The notes beneath the pieces are model-generated. The model did not search any database. It saw only the letters and a program-made list of their open reading frames with translations, and was not told the origin of the DNA. A stretch of 5,386 bases of DNA from positions 1 to 5,386 of the forward strand of contig DAOWIP010000541.1 in assembly GCA_030640865.1 (NCBI GenBank), read 5' to 3'. Position numbers and translations under genes: made by a program. Source of the stretch: Sedimentisphaerales bacterium (lineage in GTDB: Bacteria; Planctomycetota; Phycisphaerae; Sedimentisphaerales; SM23-30). This document shows, piece by piece, positions 1 through 5,386 of this stretch; within the stretch, counting starts at the first letter, position 1, and every line of letters begins with the position of its first letter.

Positions 1-2
1 AA

Positions 3-728
3 TTGAACATTAATTATTATGATGCTCTTAATAATCCGAATGACCCTTATGGCGATGAGGAACTGGACATCAGACGATTTCTTTTGTCGCAGAGCATTGC
101 GCTTGTTTTTCAGGGTATTCCGGGGATTTATATTCATTCACTGATCGGCTCGCGAAACTGGAAGGACGGCCCTCGGCTGACTAATATGCCGCGTAGTATC
201 AACCGTGAGAAACTCGATCTTGATTTGTTGGAACAGCAACTGCTTGATGATGGATCGCGACGGGCAAAAGTGTTCAGCCAATATACTGATATGATACGTA
301 AGCGCCGGGCCGAAAGGGTTTTTCATCCACTCGCTCGGCAGACTGTGCTTGATTTGGGGGATGCGATTTTCGCACTGGCGCGTACTTCTGACGATGGGAA
401 TGAAATTATCATCGCCTTACATAATGTAACTTGTGAACCAATTTCACTGACCATCGAGCCGGAGCTTTGGAACAAAAAGTTCGGCCTTTCACTATCGGCT
501 CGTGCCAAACTGACAGACTTGATAAGCGGAACAACAATCGAATTGGACAGTTCTGATTCTCATTATTCAGTTCAATTAACCCCTTACCAATTCGCCTGGC
601 TCAAGACAACCGCCGCCAAAATAAACATCGAATCAACATTAAAGCCAAAAGGAATATCGAAAGTGCCGGATACTTTTAATTCACCCGTGGGAGAACAGTA
701 TGAGCCAAAACAGTTTAAGGCCAAGTGA
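3..728 (+). CDS. GH13 sugar phosphorylase, sucrose/glucosylglycerate phosphorylase-like, C-terminal part (5' end outside window)
   Basis: The open frame runs in from the left edge. The TTG at 3 is not a credible start because the protein opens mid-domain. What is seen: residues 2-9 (NINYYDAL) match the strand after the acceptor loop in GH13 subfamily 18 phosphorylases. Residues 26-50 (LLSQSIALVFQGIPGIYIHSL) match the family's PGIP-VY segment. RSINREK at 64-70 corresponds to the conserved (N/S)INR motif. An all-beta C-terminal domain ends near LTPYQFAWL (192-200), and a ~40-residue hydrophilic tail follows. The family cleaves an alpha-glucoside with inorganic phosphate, giving alpha-glucose 1-phosphate, in the cytoplasm. 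The catalytic Asp, Glu and Asp lie upstream of the window, as do most acceptor-binding residues. The acceptor (sucrose, sucrose 6'-phosphate, glucosylglycerate or glucosylglycerol) therefore cannot be decided here. The full protein is probably about 550-600 aa. The stop overlaps the next gene by 29 bp. Family assignment is confident; exact substrate is not. Confidence 0.88.
   Translation: MNINYYDALNNPNDPYGDEELDIRRFLLSQSIALVFQGIPGIYIHSLIGSRNWKDGPRLTNMPRSINREKLDLDLLEQQLLDDGSRRAKVFSQYTDMIRKRRAERVFHPLARQTVLDLGDAIFALARTSDDGNEIIIALHNVTCEPISLTIEPELWNKKFGLSLSARAKLTDLISGTTIELDSSDSHYSVQLTPYQFAWLKTTAAKINIESTLKPKGISKVPDTFNSPVGEQYEPKQFKAK
689..694 (+). promoter_or_regulatory. Ribosome binding site of the phosphofructokinase gene
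   Basis: GGGAGA lies five bases before the ATG at 700, inside the 3' end of the phosphorylase gene. It supports ATG 700 as the true start and therefore the 29-bp gene overlap. No separate promoter is needed or evident here. Confidence 0.6.
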
Positions 729-2043
729 ATTGCCAAACTTGACAATCGAACGATTGGGAGAAAACACCTTTGTTTCGCCGTTAAAAGGTGGGACAAGGCG
801 GTTTGTGGATGACAGTGAAAAAATACTGGTTTATTCGATCAGCGATAAAGTAAAAGACTGTATGGATAAGACAGGCGAAGTGCCGTCGTTCGAGCGGGCC
901 GGGCCGAGAGAAAAAATATATTTCAATCCGGCAAAGCTCAATTGCGGTATCGTAACGTGCGGCGGTCTCTGTCCGGGGCTTAACGATGTCATACGCACGA
1001 TAACACTCTGTCTTATATGGCAGTACGGTGTGCGGAAAGTCTATGGTTTTAGATACGGTTACGCGGGGCTGTCCTCGAACGCGTTCGAAGAACCAATGCT
1101 GCTGACGCCCGAAGTAGTGGATAATATACATCTGAGGGGAGGCAGTATATTGTCGTCCTCACGCGGCCCGCAAAAACCGGATGATATGATCGATCAATTG
1201 GTTAAAAGGGACGTCAAACTGCTGTTCGCTATCGGCGGAGACGGGACCCTGAAGGGAGCGTCGGCACTAACTGAAACAATCAAAAAAAGAGGATTGAAAA
1301 TCAGTGTTGTAGGAATACCAAAGACAATCGATAATGACATCATAGGCGTCGAACAGTCTTTCGGGTTCTCCACCGCGGTAGATGCGGCAAGGTCGGCAAT
1401 ATGCGGCGCACACGAAGAAGCAAAAGGAGCGTGGAACGGCGTCGGACTGGTTAAACTGATGGGCAGAGACTCAGGGTTTATCGCGGCGAACGCCACACTG
1501 GCCAACAGCGATGTCAACTTCTGCTTTGTGCCGGAGGTGCCGCTGATACTGGAAGGCGAAAATGGGTTTTTAAGGCAGTTGGAAAAACGACTCGATCGCA
1601 AACATCACGCGGTGATCGTTATTGCAGAAGGAGTGGAACCGGCTGAGTACGAGCAAAATGAAAAGAAAAAAGATGCCTCCGGAAATGTTATCCGGAAAGA
1701 TGTCGGACCATTACTCAAACGGAAAATTAAAGAGTATTTCCAAAAGATCGGTAAGCCACTGTCATTAAAATATATTGATCCAAGCTATATCATCCGCAGC
1801 GTACCGGCGAACTCGCATGATTCGGCGTTCTGCCTGGCATTAGGTCAGTACGCGGTCCACGCGGGAATGAGCGGCAGGACCAATATGGTGGTCGGTTACT
1901 GGAATCAATATTTTACCCATGTGCCAATCGCGTTGGCCACAATGAAACGGAAAAAGATCGCCCTGCAGGGATTCTTGTGGCAGATGGTACTGGGGACGAC
2001 CGGGCAGGAATGTAGAGAGAAGATAAAAGAAAGTAGAAAGTAG
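700..2043 (+). CDS. ATP-dependent 6-phosphofructokinase, plant/trypanosome-like (atypical clade X type)
   Basis: Phosphorylates fructose 6-phosphate to fructose 1,6-bisphosphate, the committed step of glycolysis, in the cytoplasm. Seen: a phosphate-loop-like GIVTCGGLCPGLND (83-96), GGDGT (179-183), PKTIDND (207-213) with the putative catalytic base D211, MGRDSGF (254-260), PE (278-279), and YIDPSYIIRSVPAN (358-371). By comparison with E. coli PfkA, GGDGT carries Gly (G182) where PPi enzymes carry Asp, which predicts ATP use. K208 in PKTIDND replaces the Gly typical of bacterial ATP enzymes. This Gly/Lys pair, an N-terminal extension of ~80 residues and the overall similarity fit the long atypical ATP-PFK clade of plants and trypanosomes. 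The length (447 aa) suits that clade and exceeds the ~320 aa of E. coli PfkA. The gene overlaps the phosphorylase by 29 bp. The last ten residues (438-447) are encoded by a seven-base repeat array that also contains the TAG stop, so they look like an acquired tail. Phosphoryl donor is inferred from motifs only. Confidence 0.93.
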   Translation: MSQNSLRPSELPNLTIERLGENTFVSPLKGGTRRFVDDSEKILVYSISDKVKDCMDKTGEVPSFERAGPREKIYFNPAKLNCGIVTCGGLCPGLNDVIRTITLCLIWQYGVRKVYGFRYGYAGLSSNAFEEPMLLTPEVVDNIHLRGGSILSSSRGPQKPDDMIDQLVKRDVKLLFAIGGDGTLKGASALTETIKKRGLKISVVGIPKTIDNDIIGVEQSFGFSTAVDAARSAICGAHEEAKGAWNGVGLVKLMGRDSGFIAANATLANSDVNFCFVPEVPLILEGENGFLRQLEKRLDRKHHAVIVIAEGVEPAEYEQNEKKKDASGNVIRKDVGPLLKRKIKEYFQKIGKPLSLKYIDPSYIIRSVPANSHDSAFCLALGQYAVHAGMSGRTNMVVGYWNQYFTHVPIALATMKRKKIALQGFLWQMVLGTTGQECREKIKESRK

Positions 2044-2067
2044 AGAGTAGAGAGTAGGGAGTAGAGA
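2012..2067. repeat. Degenerate heptamer array, unit GTAGAGA, eight copies
   Basis: Read in sevens from 2012, the sequence gives GTAGAGA, GAAGATA, AAAGAAA, GTAGAAA, GTAGAGA, GTAGAGA, GTAGGGA, GTAGAGA. The phase is unbroken. The left copies are more diverged than the right ones. The left part is coding (C-terminus of the phosphofructokinase), and the stop at 2041-2043 is formed by the unit itself. The array is purine-rich on the + strand. Its function is unknown to me. Confidence 0.85.
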
Positions 2068-2078
2068 GAAAAGGAACT

Positions 2079-2113
2079 GAACATCGAACATCGAACGTTC
2101 AACATTCAACATC
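2079..2113. repeat. Degenerate heptamer array, unit GAACATC, five copies
   Basis: Read in sevens from 2079: GAACATC, GAACATC, GAACGTT, CAACATT, CAACATC. A decayed copy (GAATGGA) may follow, and GAACT at 2074-2078 may be a shortened copy before it. The period is the same as the neighbouring array but the unit is unrelated. The two are separated by about 11 bp. On the - strand these bases translate to a LNVERSMFDV-like peptide, a pattern I recall from many spurious hypothetical ORFs in environmental bacterial genomes. It is repeat sequence, not a gene. Confidence 0.82.
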
Positions 2114-2167
2114 GAATGGAAAAAAATGAATGAATAGAATAGCCATATATACTGGTTCAGAGTAAAT

Positions 2168-2193
2168 GGCGGGCATGGCCCGCCCTACTTTTT
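2168..2193 (+). terminator. Hairpin with T-run after the phosphofructokinase gene, likely intrinsic terminator
   Basis: A perfect 7-bp GC stem, GGCGGGC (2168-2174) with GCCCGCC (2178-2184), encloses a three-base ATG loop. CTAC and then five T (2189-2193) follow. It lies about 125 bp past the phosphofructokinase stop in a convergent spacer, where termination is expected. The four bases between stem and T-run make it a less than ideal terminator. On the - strand the hairpin is followed only by ATTTAC, so it would be weak for the antiporter operon. It could instead be a copy of a dispersed palindromic element. Confidence 0.55.
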
Positions 2194-2337
2194 ATCCGGG
2201 CTACGCCTGCTAAAAATTAGGTAGAGCCTCAAACTGTTGGTAAAAGAAAGTTACTTTTTGATAATAACCATATTTTCGCATCAACATCAAGGATTTTTTA
2301 AGCGGTTGAGTGGCACCTTTCTGTATTTCAGAGGTCT

Positions 2338-3732
2338 TCAAGTCAGGTACCAGCGGCCGAGGAGAAACTTCAGGACCAGTGTAAGCACAATGAAGGCCGG
2401 GATGAGGACAGCGCCGCTGTAAAGCATATAGCCAAAAAAGCCGGGCATCTTCACGCCATTCTGCTGAGCGATACTCTTGACCATAAAGTTCGGTCCGTTG
2501 CCGATGTATGTACCCGCTCCCATAAACACGGCACCGAGCGAAATTGCTACAAGCAGTTCCTGCGGAATGCCCGCTATTCGTGTAACATCACCCGTAACCG
2601 TTTTGGCGGTTTCAAAAAACACAACATAAGTCGGCGCATTATCGAGAACACTGCTGAGCAAACCTGTTGTCCAGAAAAACTGCCACGGCTGGGTCAGTTG
2701 CAAATCGCCGCCCCGTGCATTAAGTATCTCGACCGGCACCTGCATGGTAATGAATATCCCCACGAACAAGACCGCCACCTCCACAATCGGTGTATAATTA
2801 AACCTGTTCTCAAACCGTACCAAACGTGGAGTCGTAACGAGAGAAAGCACCACAAACAAGACCAATAAACCCTCACGCAAAAAAAACGGTACAATGGGCC
2901 AATTTTCCCGATCAAGCAGAGGCTTATCCGGGGTCAAAAGCGCAACCGACATCACGACACCCAACAGCCATAAAAAATTTATGCTGCCGCGTAAAGACAA
3001 CCCTCGCACCTTGATTTCATCCTGTTCGATACCGTCCCGCCGTTCCGCGCGATAAGCAAGCGTGTCCCATAAATAATAAACCATCAGCAAAATAATCACG
3101 CCGGCCAGCCACTGCGGCCAAAGGCAAATCGTCCAGAAAAAAGGTACGCCCCTGAGATAACCCAAAAACAAGGGCGGATCGCCAATCGGCAGCAGACAAC
3201 CGCCAATATTGCAGACCAGAAAAATAAAGAAGACTACCGTATGCTTAACATATTTTCGTTCCCGGTTGGTCCGCAAAAGCGGCCGAATCAAAAGCATCGC
3301 AGCACCGGTAGTCCCGATGAAACTCGCTATCGCAGCACCAACGGCCAGAAAAATCGTGTTCGTGAGCGGATGGGCCGGCAGATCGCCCCTGAACTGTATC
3401 CCGCCGCTGATCACATAAAGACTGAACAGCATTACAATAAACGGGATATACTCCGATAACAGAGCGTGATTTAGTACCTGACAGACAGCCCGGAACCCGG
3501 TCAACAGACACGGCGTATGCGATGAGTGATCAATAACGCCCGGATGAAAAAACCAATAATACGCTATCACCAGCAGTGACAGGAACAGAGAAACAAACAG
3601 CCGATTCCGGTTTTCCTCCCACCATCGCTCGGCAGCCTCAATCAGCGGCAGGACAGCGACGCACAGCAGTAACGTGGCAAACGGGATCACGGCCCATAGC
3701 GGTGGAATCTCGTAGTCGTTAGGCATCTGCAT
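2338..3732 (-). CDS. Polytopic membrane sodium:proton antiporter / citrate-type transporter (CitMHS/NhaD-like, ion transporter superfamily)
   Basis: A highly hydrophobic 464-aa inner-membrane protein with roughly 11-12 membrane segments, beginning at about 13-31, 45-62 and 94-112. Seen: two matching halves. The first carries FIGTTGAAMLLIRPLLR (138-154) and NIGGCLLPIGDPP (175-187). The second carries SVLDNAPTYVVFF (361-373) and GAGTYIGNGPNFMVK (405-419). In the ion transporter superfamily (ArsB, NhaD, CitM, DASS) such Gly/Pro/Asn-rich re-entrant loops, one per half, build the transport site. D185 and D364 are the obvious acidic candidates for ion binding. The family is usually labelled sodium:proton antiporter or putative citrate transporter; the real substrate is not readable. 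The ATG at 3732 is preferred over Met3 because AAGGGA lies six bases upstream. The gene starts 45 bp after the sulfatase stop, so cotranscription is likely. A cytoplasmic charged loop (about 226-243) separates the halves. Confidence 0.85.
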   Translation of the reverse strand: MQMPNDYEIPPLWAVIPFATLLLCVAVLPLIEAAERWWEENRNRLFVSLFLSLLVIAYYWFFHPGVIDHSSHTPCLLTGFRAVCQVLNHALLSEYIPFIVMLFSLYVISGGIQFRGDLPAHPLTNTIFLAVGAAIASFIGTTGAAMLLIRPLLRTNRERKYVKHTVVFFIFLVCNIGGCLLPIGDPPLFLGYLRGVPFFWTICLWPQWLAGVIILLMVYYLWDTLAYRAERRDGIEQDEIKVRGLSLRGSINFLWLLGVVMSVALLTPDKPLLDRENWPIVPFFLREGLLVLFVVLSLVTTPRLVRFENRFNYTPIVEVAVLFVGIFITMQVPVEILNARGGDLQLTQPWQFFWTTGLLSSVLDNAPTYVVFFETAKTVTGDVTRIAGIPQELLVAISLGAVFMGAGTYIGNGPNFMVKSIAQQNGVKMPGFFGYMLYSGAVLIPAFIVLTLVLKFLLGRWYLT

Positions 3733-3738
3733 AAATGT

Positions 3739-3744
3739 CCCTTT
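3739..3744 (-). promoter_or_regulatory. Ribosome binding site of the antiporter gene
   Basis: AAGGGA on the - strand ends six bases before the ATG at 3732-3730. The spacing favours this ATG over the second one, two codons later. A stronger-looking GGGGAG at 3752-3747 lies 14 bases away, which is too far. Confidence 0.5.
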
Positions 3745-3777
3745 TTCTCCCCATCGAGTTTTTTGTAAAACACCAGC

Positions 3778-5280
3778 TTATGTCTTTATCTTTTTTCCCC
3801 GTTGCCCTCCATAATAAGGATACGTATCAAAGACATCACCCTTTCCCATTATGCGGGGATCGTTCGTGGCTTTCAGTTCGGCTATGAGCATAGCGGCCAG
3901 TTCTTGTTTTACCGCCGCATACTCATCCGATTTTGCTACATTGTTTAGTTGTCCGGGATCCTTTTTCAGGTCATAGAGTTCTTCCGACGGTCGCTTTCCA
4001 CAGGCCAGTTCAAAAAGTCTTTTAACCCCTGTTTTGTCGCGATGTTCCATCATATACGTTTTTGTGGGAGAACCGTCGATGTCGCCGAAAGGCTCTTCGG
4101 GATCGTTGCCTGGCATTGGTTTGGGGTTGCCCGCCGGCCAGCGGTCCGGCTTGAAGTTGCGAATATACAGATAGTCCCTGGTACGGATCGCGCGCATTGG
4201 ATAACCCACGCCTCCTTCTCGTACCCAGGCATGGCGTTCCTTGCCGACAAACACCTTGTCACGCTGCGCATCCACCAGCCCGGCTTTGCCGGACCGGAGC
4301 ACGCTTAAAAAGCTCCGGGCCGTCATATCTCGTGTGGGTTTGAGCTGCGCTGCTTCCAGAAATGTCGGTGCCAGGTCCGCCAGGCTGACAAAGTCTTCCA
4401 CCACTCGGCCGCCCTTGATGTTTTTCCCCCAGCGTACCGCCAGCGGCACTTGTGTGCCCAGATCATATAGATTACTCTTACATCGTGGGAACGGCATCCC
4501 GTTATCGCCGGTGATCACTACCAGAGTGTTGTCGAGTTCGTTGTTTTGTTCCAATAGTGTTAGTATTTCGCCGACTTCCCGATCGAACCGTTGGACTTCC
4601 CAGTAATAATCACAGATGTCTGAGCGGACTTCGGTGCTGTCGGGCAGGCACGGAGGCACTTGCACATCTTCGAGTTTCATACCGCTGTTTATACCGGACT
4701 GCCAGGTATATTTTCGATGTGGGTCGAAGCTGCCGAACCAGAAACAGAATGGCTTATCGGCCGGCCGGGCCTGGAGGAACTGCTTGAAATTCTTATATTT
4801 TGGCCCAGCCGGGTTACGGTTCCGTCCTCCCGGCTTATCCCGCCCTGGTTTCCAGCCTGCGCGGGTGTATCCCACATGATAACCGGCTTTTTCCAGCATA
4901 TCCGGATACACCTTGAATTTCCCCGGCAATGTACCCCATAAGTCCCCCCCTTCTTCCAACTGCCAGTGCCGCTGTCCCGTCAGGATTGATGAGCGGGACG
5001 GACTGCACGAGGGTGCCGAAACGAAGGCGTTAGTGAACAGCACTCCCTCACGGGCCGCCCGGTCGAACGTCGGGGTTTTGACCACCTTGTCGCCCGCGAT
5101 GCTCGCATGCGGCCAAGACCAGTCATCGGCAATGGCAAGTAGAATATTGGGCCTTTTTATTTTGGGTTTTGTCCCCGCCCACGCGCAGCCGTTCAGTGCC
5201 GTTCCGCCGAACAGTCCCAGACCAGCCCCCGCAAGTCCCTTCATAAAATCCCGACGATTCACTGTTTGTCGAGTGAACAT
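3778..5280 (-). CDS. Exported sulfatase of the formylglycine (Cys) type, Tat signal with probable lipobox; sulfamidase/heparan-N-sulfatase-like
   Basis: Hydrolyses a sulfate ester (or sulfamate) outside the cytoplasm. Seen, numbered from the ATG at 5280: twin-arginine signal NRRDFMKG (8-15), a Gly/Ala/Leu hydrophobic stretch and LNGC (29-32), a plausible lipobox. Metal-binding ADD is at 51-53. The CSPSR motif is at 92-96, where C92 would be converted to formylglycine. DPH is at 186-188 and GDNG at 258-261, with K268 and LYDLG (271-275) as in the second sulfatase signature. The typical C-terminal ELYDLKKDPGQLNN is at 434-447. All core catalytic positions appear intact, and 500 aa is normal for type I sulfatases. 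IADDWSWPH resembles sequences usually labelled heparan N-sulfatase or SGSH-like, but substrate is uncertain. No maturase is present here, so one must be encoded elsewhere. The longer TTG frame from 5316 is rejected because GGAGG sits nine bases before ATG 5280. The antiporter gene follows 45 bp downstream. Confidence 0.94.
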   Translation of the reverse strand: MFTRQTVNRRDFMKGLAGAGLGLFGGTALNGCAWAGTKPKIKRPNILLAIADDWSWPHASIAGDKVVKTPTFDRAAREGVLFTNAFVSAPSCSPSRSSILTGQRHWQLEEGGDLWGTLPGKFKVYPDMLEKAGYHVGYTRAGWKPGRDKPGGRNRNPAGPKYKNFKQFLQARPADKPFCFWFGSFDPHRKYTWQSGINSGMKLEDVQVPPCLPDSTEVRSDICDYYWEVQRFDREVGEILTLLEQNNELDNTLVVITGDNGMPFPRCKSNLYDLGTQVPLAVRWGKNIKGGRVVEDFVSLADLAPTFLEAAQLKPTRDMTARSFLSVLRSGKAGLVDAQRDKVFVGKERHAWVREGGVGYPMRAIRTRDYLYIRNFKPDRWPAGNPKPMPGNDPEEPFGDIDGSPTKTYMMEHRDKTGVKRLFELACGKRPSEELYDLKKDPGQLNNVAKSDEYAAVKQELAAMLIAELKATNDPRIMGKGDVFDTYPYYGGQRGKKIKT

Positions 5281-5386
5281 AAGATAGTTCCTCCAATAAG
5301 TATATGCCTTGAACAAGAACTACACTTTCTGTGATTTTTATTGTCTTATCTTCGGCCTAAATCGCATCGTTCACCGCGTCGAACAT
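5281..5386 (-). other. Sulfatase leader region, possible tail of an upstream gene at the window edge
   Basis: About 106 bp precede the sulfatase. Apart from the ribosome binding site I see no convincing promoter. On the - strand, open frames from the right edge end at TAG 5359-5357 (reading FDAVNDAI before the stop) and at TAA 5348-5346. Either could be the last codons of an upstream - strand gene, but ten or so codons are too few to judge. Confidence 0.3.
5290..5294 (-). promoter_or_regulatory. Ribosome binding site that fixes the sulfatase start
   Basis: A perfect GGAGG on the - strand lies nine bases before the ATG at 5280-5278. The upstream in-frame TTG at 5316-5314 would place this site inside the coding region and would move the twin-arginine motif away from the N-terminus. 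ATG 5280 is therefore the start. Confidence 0.8.

Larger units (their letters stand above)
2044..2337. other. Convergent intergenic spacer (294 bp)
   Basis: The spacer lies between the 3' ends of the phosphofructokinase gene and the antiporter gene. It holds most of the GTAGAGA array, all of the GAACATC array and the hairpin at 2168-2184. From about 2194 to 2337 it is AT-rich and I see no gene or strong hairpin. A short weak dyad, AAAGT/ACTTT at 2247-2257, has a one-base centre and is unlikely to fold. No convincing terminator for the - strand operon was found. Confidence 0.7.

Noticed and set aside
3..5. TTG as start codon of the left-edge gene
   Set aside because: The frame is open to the window edge, and the first residues align to the middle of a GH13 catalytic domain. 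The gene is cut, not started, here.
781..1601. Reverse-strand ORFs opposite the phosphofructokinase
   Set aside because: They are shadows of a gene whose conserved motifs span the same region.
1840..2112. Reverse-strand ORF starting LNVERSMFDV
   Set aside because: It is a translation of the heptamer repeats running into the antisense of the phosphofructokinase gene. It has no family features.
2012..2113. CRISPR-like array
   Set aside because: The units are seven bases, directly abutting and without spacers, and no cas gene is present.
2237..2422. Small + strand ORF overlapping the end of the antiporter gene
   Set aside because: No clear ribosome binding site, composition unlike a protein gene, and most of its 3' half lies antisense to a confident gene.
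4241..4941. Several overlapping + strand ORFs opposite the sulfatase
   Set aside because: They are antisense frames of a well-supported gene, rich in Arg, Pro and Ser from its codon pattern, with no recognisable motifs.
5299..5304. TATACT on the - strand as a -10 box for the sulfatase
   Set aside because: Transcription would start at or inside the GGAGG site, and there is no -35 box at the right distance.
5281..5316. TTG start giving the sulfatase 12 more residues
   Set aside because: A GGAGG site lies within this stretch, nine bases before ATG 5280, and the Tat motif sits correctly only from that ATG.
1..5386. Window length equal to the phiX174 genome
   Set aside because: The length is a coincidence. 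The sequence encodes bacterial metabolic genes and no phage proteins.

Overview
The window looks like a chromosomal segment of a carbohydrate-degrading bacterium, most likely from the Planctomycetota/Verrucomicrobiota/Kiritimatiellota (PVC) group. A Phycisphaerae/Sedimentisphaerales-like planctomycete is my best guess. The clues are a Tat-exported, probably lipid-anchored sulfatase of the Cys (formylglycine) type, a GH13 sugar phosphorylase, a plant/trypanosome-like phosphofructokinase, a CitMHS-type membrane antiporter, and degenerate seven-base repeats in the intergenic space. The taxonomic guess is inference; no rRNA or marker gene is present.

Layout: two gene pairs converge on a 294-bp spacer. 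On the + strand are the C-terminal 241 residues of a GH13 subfamily 18-like sugar phosphorylase (cut by the left edge, ending at 728) and a complete 447-aa phosphofructokinase (700-2043). The two genes overlap by 29 bp and are probably translationally coupled. The spacer (2044-2337) holds two arrays of degenerate heptamers with different units but the same period, then a perfect GC-rich hairpin followed by a T-run. The first heptamer array starts inside the phosphofructokinase gene and supplies its last ten codons and its stop codon. On the - strand are a 500-aa sulfatase (3778-5280) and, 45 bp downstream, a 464-aa 12-TM-class antiporter/transporter (2338-3732). These look like one operon read right to left. 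The last ~106 bp hold the sulfatase leader and possibly the tail of another - strand gene.

How the genes may work together: the phosphorylase splits a glucosyl compound with phosphate to give glucose 1-phosphate, and the phosphofructokinase next to it commits fructose 6-phosphate to glycolysis. The tight overlap fits a dedicated disaccharide or compatible-solute catabolism operon. If the substrate were sucrose 6'-phosphate, the second product would feed the kinase directly; the residues that decide this lie outside the window. The sulfatase would desulfate a polysaccharide or glycosaminoglycan-like substrate outside the cytoplasm. The co-oriented transporter could exchange Na+/H+ or move an anion. 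No known defence system, mobile element, tRNA, rRNA or CRISPR array is visible. The four proteins belong to recognisable families. The least explained part is the repeat-rich spacer.
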